Assembly (NCBI GenBank): GCA_003022505.1 | Contig: PXTQ01000070.1 | Location: forward strand, 1 to 7,336 | DNA length: 7,336 bases | Source: Bacteroidetes bacterium QS_8_64_10 | Lineage (GTDB): Bacteria; Bacteroidota; Rhodothermia; Rhodothermales; Salinibacteraceae | Direction: 5' to 3' | Part shown: piece by piece, positions 4,992 to 7,336 of the stretch | How the letters are laid out: every line of letters begins with the position of its first letter | How positions within the stretch are numbered: the first letter of the stretch is position 1 | Program-made: the position numbers and the translations under genes | The notes under the pieces: generated by a model | Told to the model about the DNA's origin: nothing | What the model saw: the letters and a program-made list of their open reading frames with translations, nothing else | Databases searched by the model: none

Positions 4992-5924
4992 ATGCAACGC
5001 CTCATCGTACTTGTAGCGCTCGCAGCGGGCCTGCTGGCACCCGCAGCCGGGGCGCAGCCGATCCAGTTTGCGGGTGAAGAACGCCCGCTGCCGGAGGCGC
5101 TCCTGTCGCTGCGAGCGCAGGTCGGCGTCGACGTCGTGTTCGCGCAGCAGCTCGTGGAGAACCGCACGACGGCCTGCCGCTACCGGGGCGAGCGCGCAAA
5201 AGCGGCGCTCCGGTGCTTGCTCGACGAAACCGACCTTCGCGCCCGTAAGGTCAGCGAGGAGCAGTACGTGGTGGTACCGCGCGAGTCGTCGGAGGCTGCA
5301 CCCGAACAGCCGGGCCGCCTGGCAGGGCGGGTCCTGGACGAACGCACGGGGGCGCCGCTCCTGGGAGCACACGTCTACCTGCCCGGCCTGGAGACCGGCA
5401 CCACCACGAACAAAGACGGCGCGTTTGCGGTGTCGGCGCTGCCGTCGGGCACGTACCGGGTGCGCGTCTCGTACCTGGGCTACGCCACGCGCGACACTAC
5501 GCTGCAGGCAGGCGACCAAACGGCGCTCGTGACGTTGCAATCGTCCATGTTCCGCGCCGACAGCGTGGTCGTCGAGGGGCAACGCGACAAACGAGCCGGA
5601 CGCGCCACCGCTCCCGGCCTGATTCATCTGCCCGTGCGCCAACTCTCGACGCTGCCCTCGTTTCTGGGCGGCCAAGACCTGTTCCAGGCGTTCCAGTGGC
5701 TGCCGGGCGTGCGGCGCTCCGGGGCGCTCAGCGGCGGCCTCTCCATCCGAGGGGCTTCGCCCGACCAAAACCTGTACCTGCTCGACGGCGCGCCCATCTA
5801 TCATCCGTGGCATGCCTTCAGTCTGGTTTCCACGTTCCAGACCAACACCTTCCGCGACGTGGAGCTATACCGGGGCGCGTTTCCAGCCGAGTACGGCGGG
5901 CGGCTCGCCAGCGTCATGAGCTGA
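4992..5924 (+). CDS. TonB-dependent receptor, N-terminal part (STN, carboxypeptidase-like, plug); disrupted
   Basis: The frame from ATG 4992 encodes 310 residues before a premature TGA at 5922-5924. Residues 1-21 are a signal peptide ending AGA before Q. An STN (secretin/TonB N-terminal) domain covers about 23-97 (LPEALLSLRAQVGVDVVF...AALRCLL...YVVVP), with two Cys at 62 and 75. A carboxypeptidase-regulatory-like domain covers about 109-186 (GRVLDERTGAPLLGAHVYL, then GAFAVSALPSGTYRVRVSYLGY). The plug covers about 205-308, with QAFQWLPGV, then LSIRGASPDQNLYLLDGAP, and ending YRGAFPAEYGGRLASVM. An intact protein would sit in the outer membrane and import a ligand with TonB energy. The STN domain and the upstream sigma/FecR genes mark it as a signal-transducing receptor; the ligand cannot be told. 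After VMS the reading frame is lost, and the barrel continues in another frame. Confidence 0.85.
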   Translation: MQRLIVLVALAAGLLAPAAGAQPIQFAGEERPLPEALLSLRAQVGVDVVFAQQLVENRTTACRYRGERAKAALRCLLDETDLRARKVSEEQYVVVPRESSEAAPEQPGRLAGRVLDERTGAPLLGAHVYLPGLETGTTTNKDGAFAVSALPSGTYRVRVSYLGYATRDTTLQAGDQTALVTLQSSMFRADSVVVEGQRDKRAGRATAPGLIHLPVRQLSTLPSFLGGQDLFQAFQWLPGVRRSGALSGGLSIRGASPDQNLYLLDGAPIYHPWHAFSLVSTFQTNTFRDVELYRGAFPAEYGGRLASVMS

Positions 5925-7336
5925 GCGGGCGTTTCCGCATCGAAAGCCCGCTTACCGAACGCACCTCGTTTATGGTCTCGGCCCGGCGCTCCTACATCGA
6001 CAAGCTCATCGGGCGCGAGCATCCGGTGGAAAGCGGCGGACGCCGCGACACGCTCCGCACGGGCTATTACTTTTATGACGTGAGCGGCAAAATCGCGCAT
6101 CAGCTTTCGCCGCGTCATCGCTTCTCGCTTAGCTATTACCACGGGCGCGACAACCTGGACCTGCGCCTGCCTTTCGACGTGTCCCTGGACTTCGATTCGT
6201 GGCTGGAGCCGGCCCCCTTCTTTTTCGAGGTCAGCCACAACTGGGAAAACGAACTCTACAGCTTCCGGCATCGGTATCTGCCGTCCTCGCGCCTGCTCGT
6301 TACGACCACAGCGTATTACTCAAACTATCACGCCACCGAGCGCACGCTCATCCAGCCCACCGAGAGCGCAAAGATCGCCTCCGACTACGGCGTGCGCCTC
6401 GACGACGTGGGCCTAAAGGTAGATGTCGATTATACGTGGAGCGAAACGCATCAGTGGCGCGGCGGCGTGCAATTGGCCGGGCGGCGATTCCGAAGCTCAC
6501 TCGACGGCGCGTTCGAGCGTTCTCCGGCGGCGGTTGACTCGCTGGGCCACGACGGCCATCTGCGCGCGCTGGAAGGCGCGGCTTACGTGCAGGATACGTG
6601 GCGGCCTGCTCGACAATGGCGCGTGCAGCCGGGCCTGCGGGCGAGCTTCTTCAGCAGCGGGCGCTTCGTGCGGCTCGAACCGCGCCTGCAGGTGCAGCAC
6701 GCGCTCGTTCCGCAACGGCTCACCCTGCGCGGAGCCGTCAGCCGGCAGACGCAGTACATTCACCGGCTGCGCGACCGCTATTCGTTCCTGTACGACCTCG
6801 TTTCCAGCCGCTGGATCCCGGCGGATGACGACGTGCCGCCCTCCACGAGCACGCAGGCCGCGCTGGGGCTGGAGTGGCGTCCTCGTCCCTGGCTCACGCT
6901 CACGGCGGACGGCTACTGGCGCCGCTCGCGCGACATGCTTCTGCCTCGTGACGTGTACCGCGAGAAAGACGAACTGGAAGGTCCCGGCATTGACGTGGGC
7001 GCGCTGCTGCGGCAGTACACGAGGGCGCGCGGACGCACCTACGGCCTGGAACTTTCCGCACGCATCGAGCGCGGGACGTGGCAGGCGCGGCTCAACTACT
7101 CCGGCGGGCGCTCCATGAGCCGCGCTCCCGCCCTCGGCGAATCGTCCTTCCGGCCCGACCGCTTCGACGTGCCGCGCTCCTTCCGAGGCGTCGTCAACGG
7201 GCGATGGGGGCCGTGGTCGGCCACGCTCTCGACGGAGCTGCGCAGCGGCTTTCCGCACACCGTGCCCGTGGCGCGCTACGCCCTCGGCGACCCGCTCGAA
7301 GGCGACCCACCCACGCGCTACCTGAGCCGACCGCGC
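5921..7336 (+). pseudogene. TonB-dependent receptor, beta-barrel part, out of frame with its N-terminus and cut by the window end
   Basis: From 5921 the reading frame one base earlier than the plug frame is open to the last base of the window, over 470 codons without a stop. It reads as an outer-membrane barrel: LSGRFRIESPLTERTSFMVS, then ARRSYIDKLIG at the start, followed by alternating polar/aromatic strands such as YYFYDVSGKIAHQL, RFSLSYYHGRDNLDL, LVTTTAYYSNYHATE and LTLTADGYWRRSRDML. In relatives, 'GGRLASVMD' is followed by about 20 residues (a KEGN-type segment and a glycine-rich strand) before the 'S-R-L-x-V-E-G-P' strand. Here those residues are missing, and the plug joins directly to ELSGRFRIESPL. 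A deletion of about 58 bases (1 modulo 3) would explain both the gap and the frame change. An internal ATG lies at 5972, but a barrel without signal peptide would not be exported. It is either a real pseudogene or a sequence/assembly error. Confidence 0.8.

Noticed and set aside
5911..5926. Programmed ribosomal frameshift in the receptor
   Set aside because: There is no slippery heptamer, and the apparent loss of about 20 residues indicates deletion rather than recoding.
6358..6383. Similarity of barrel codons to the 9-bp element (CACCGAGAGCGCA shared with 4732-4744)
   Set aside because: It spans only about one and a half units and lies in frame within a conserved coding region, so chance is the simpler explanation.
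1..7336. CRISPR array, transposase or terminal inverted repeats of an insertion sequence
   Set aside because: No regularly spaced identical repeats with unique spacers, no transposase-like protein, and no long terminal inverted repeats with target duplications were seen.

Overview
The window is about two-thirds GC. Its gene families (Bat proteins, a FecR anti-sigma factor with a C-terminal DUF4974-like domain, and a TonB-dependent receptor with STN and carboxypeptidase-regulatory-like domains) point to the Bacteroidota/Rhodothermota side of the tree. The high GC and the GC-rich, Arg/Ala-rich proteins fit a Rhodothermota-type (Salinibacter/Rhodothermus-like) bacterium better than a low-GC Bacteroidota. 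This is inference from family content and composition; no search was possible.

Layout. Positions 1-140 hold the last codons of a gene resembling batD. After a 282-base gap comes a batE-like gene (423-1199; signal peptide, TPRs, two membrane helices, SH3). Next is a small DUF4112-like membrane protein (1331-1828). Directly against its 3' end, on the opposite strand, lies the remnant of a secreted protein gene (about 1832-2003) with a nonsense codon at the signal-peptide junction. From 2004 to 2727 I see no convincing gene; the stretch is rich in degenerate short tandem repeats. The second half is a classic cell-surface-signalling cluster on the + strand: an ECF sigma factor (2728-3285), a FecR-type anti-sigma factor (3511-4701) and a TonB-dependent receptor (4992 to beyond the window end). 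The receptor is broken near 5917-5926, where a frame change coincides with apparent loss of roughly 20 residues at the plug/barrel boundary.

How the genes would work together. In an intact system the receptor binds its ligand at the outer membrane, and its periplasmic STN domain signals to the C-terminal half of FecR. FecR crosses the inner membrane once and controls the ECF sigma factor. Here the STN, carboxypeptidase-like and plug domains are readable, but the barrel is out of frame, so the system may be decayed, or the break may be a sequence error. The Bat genes belong to a separate, envelope-related operon whose upstream part lies outside the window.

The most unusual structure is between the genes. 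Most of the larger spacers carry degenerate tandem arrays of three unit lengths: 9 bp (CGCMGAGWR type, 187-214 and 4722-4749), 8 bp (ANGTNYGR type or its complement, six blocks between 1200 and 2697) and 7 bp (GACNGCN type, three blocks). The 8-bp blocks fall into three successive pairs, a purine-rich block followed by a pyrimidine-rich one, so each pair is an inverted arrangement. No CRISPR array, transposase, rRNA or tRNA gene was found.
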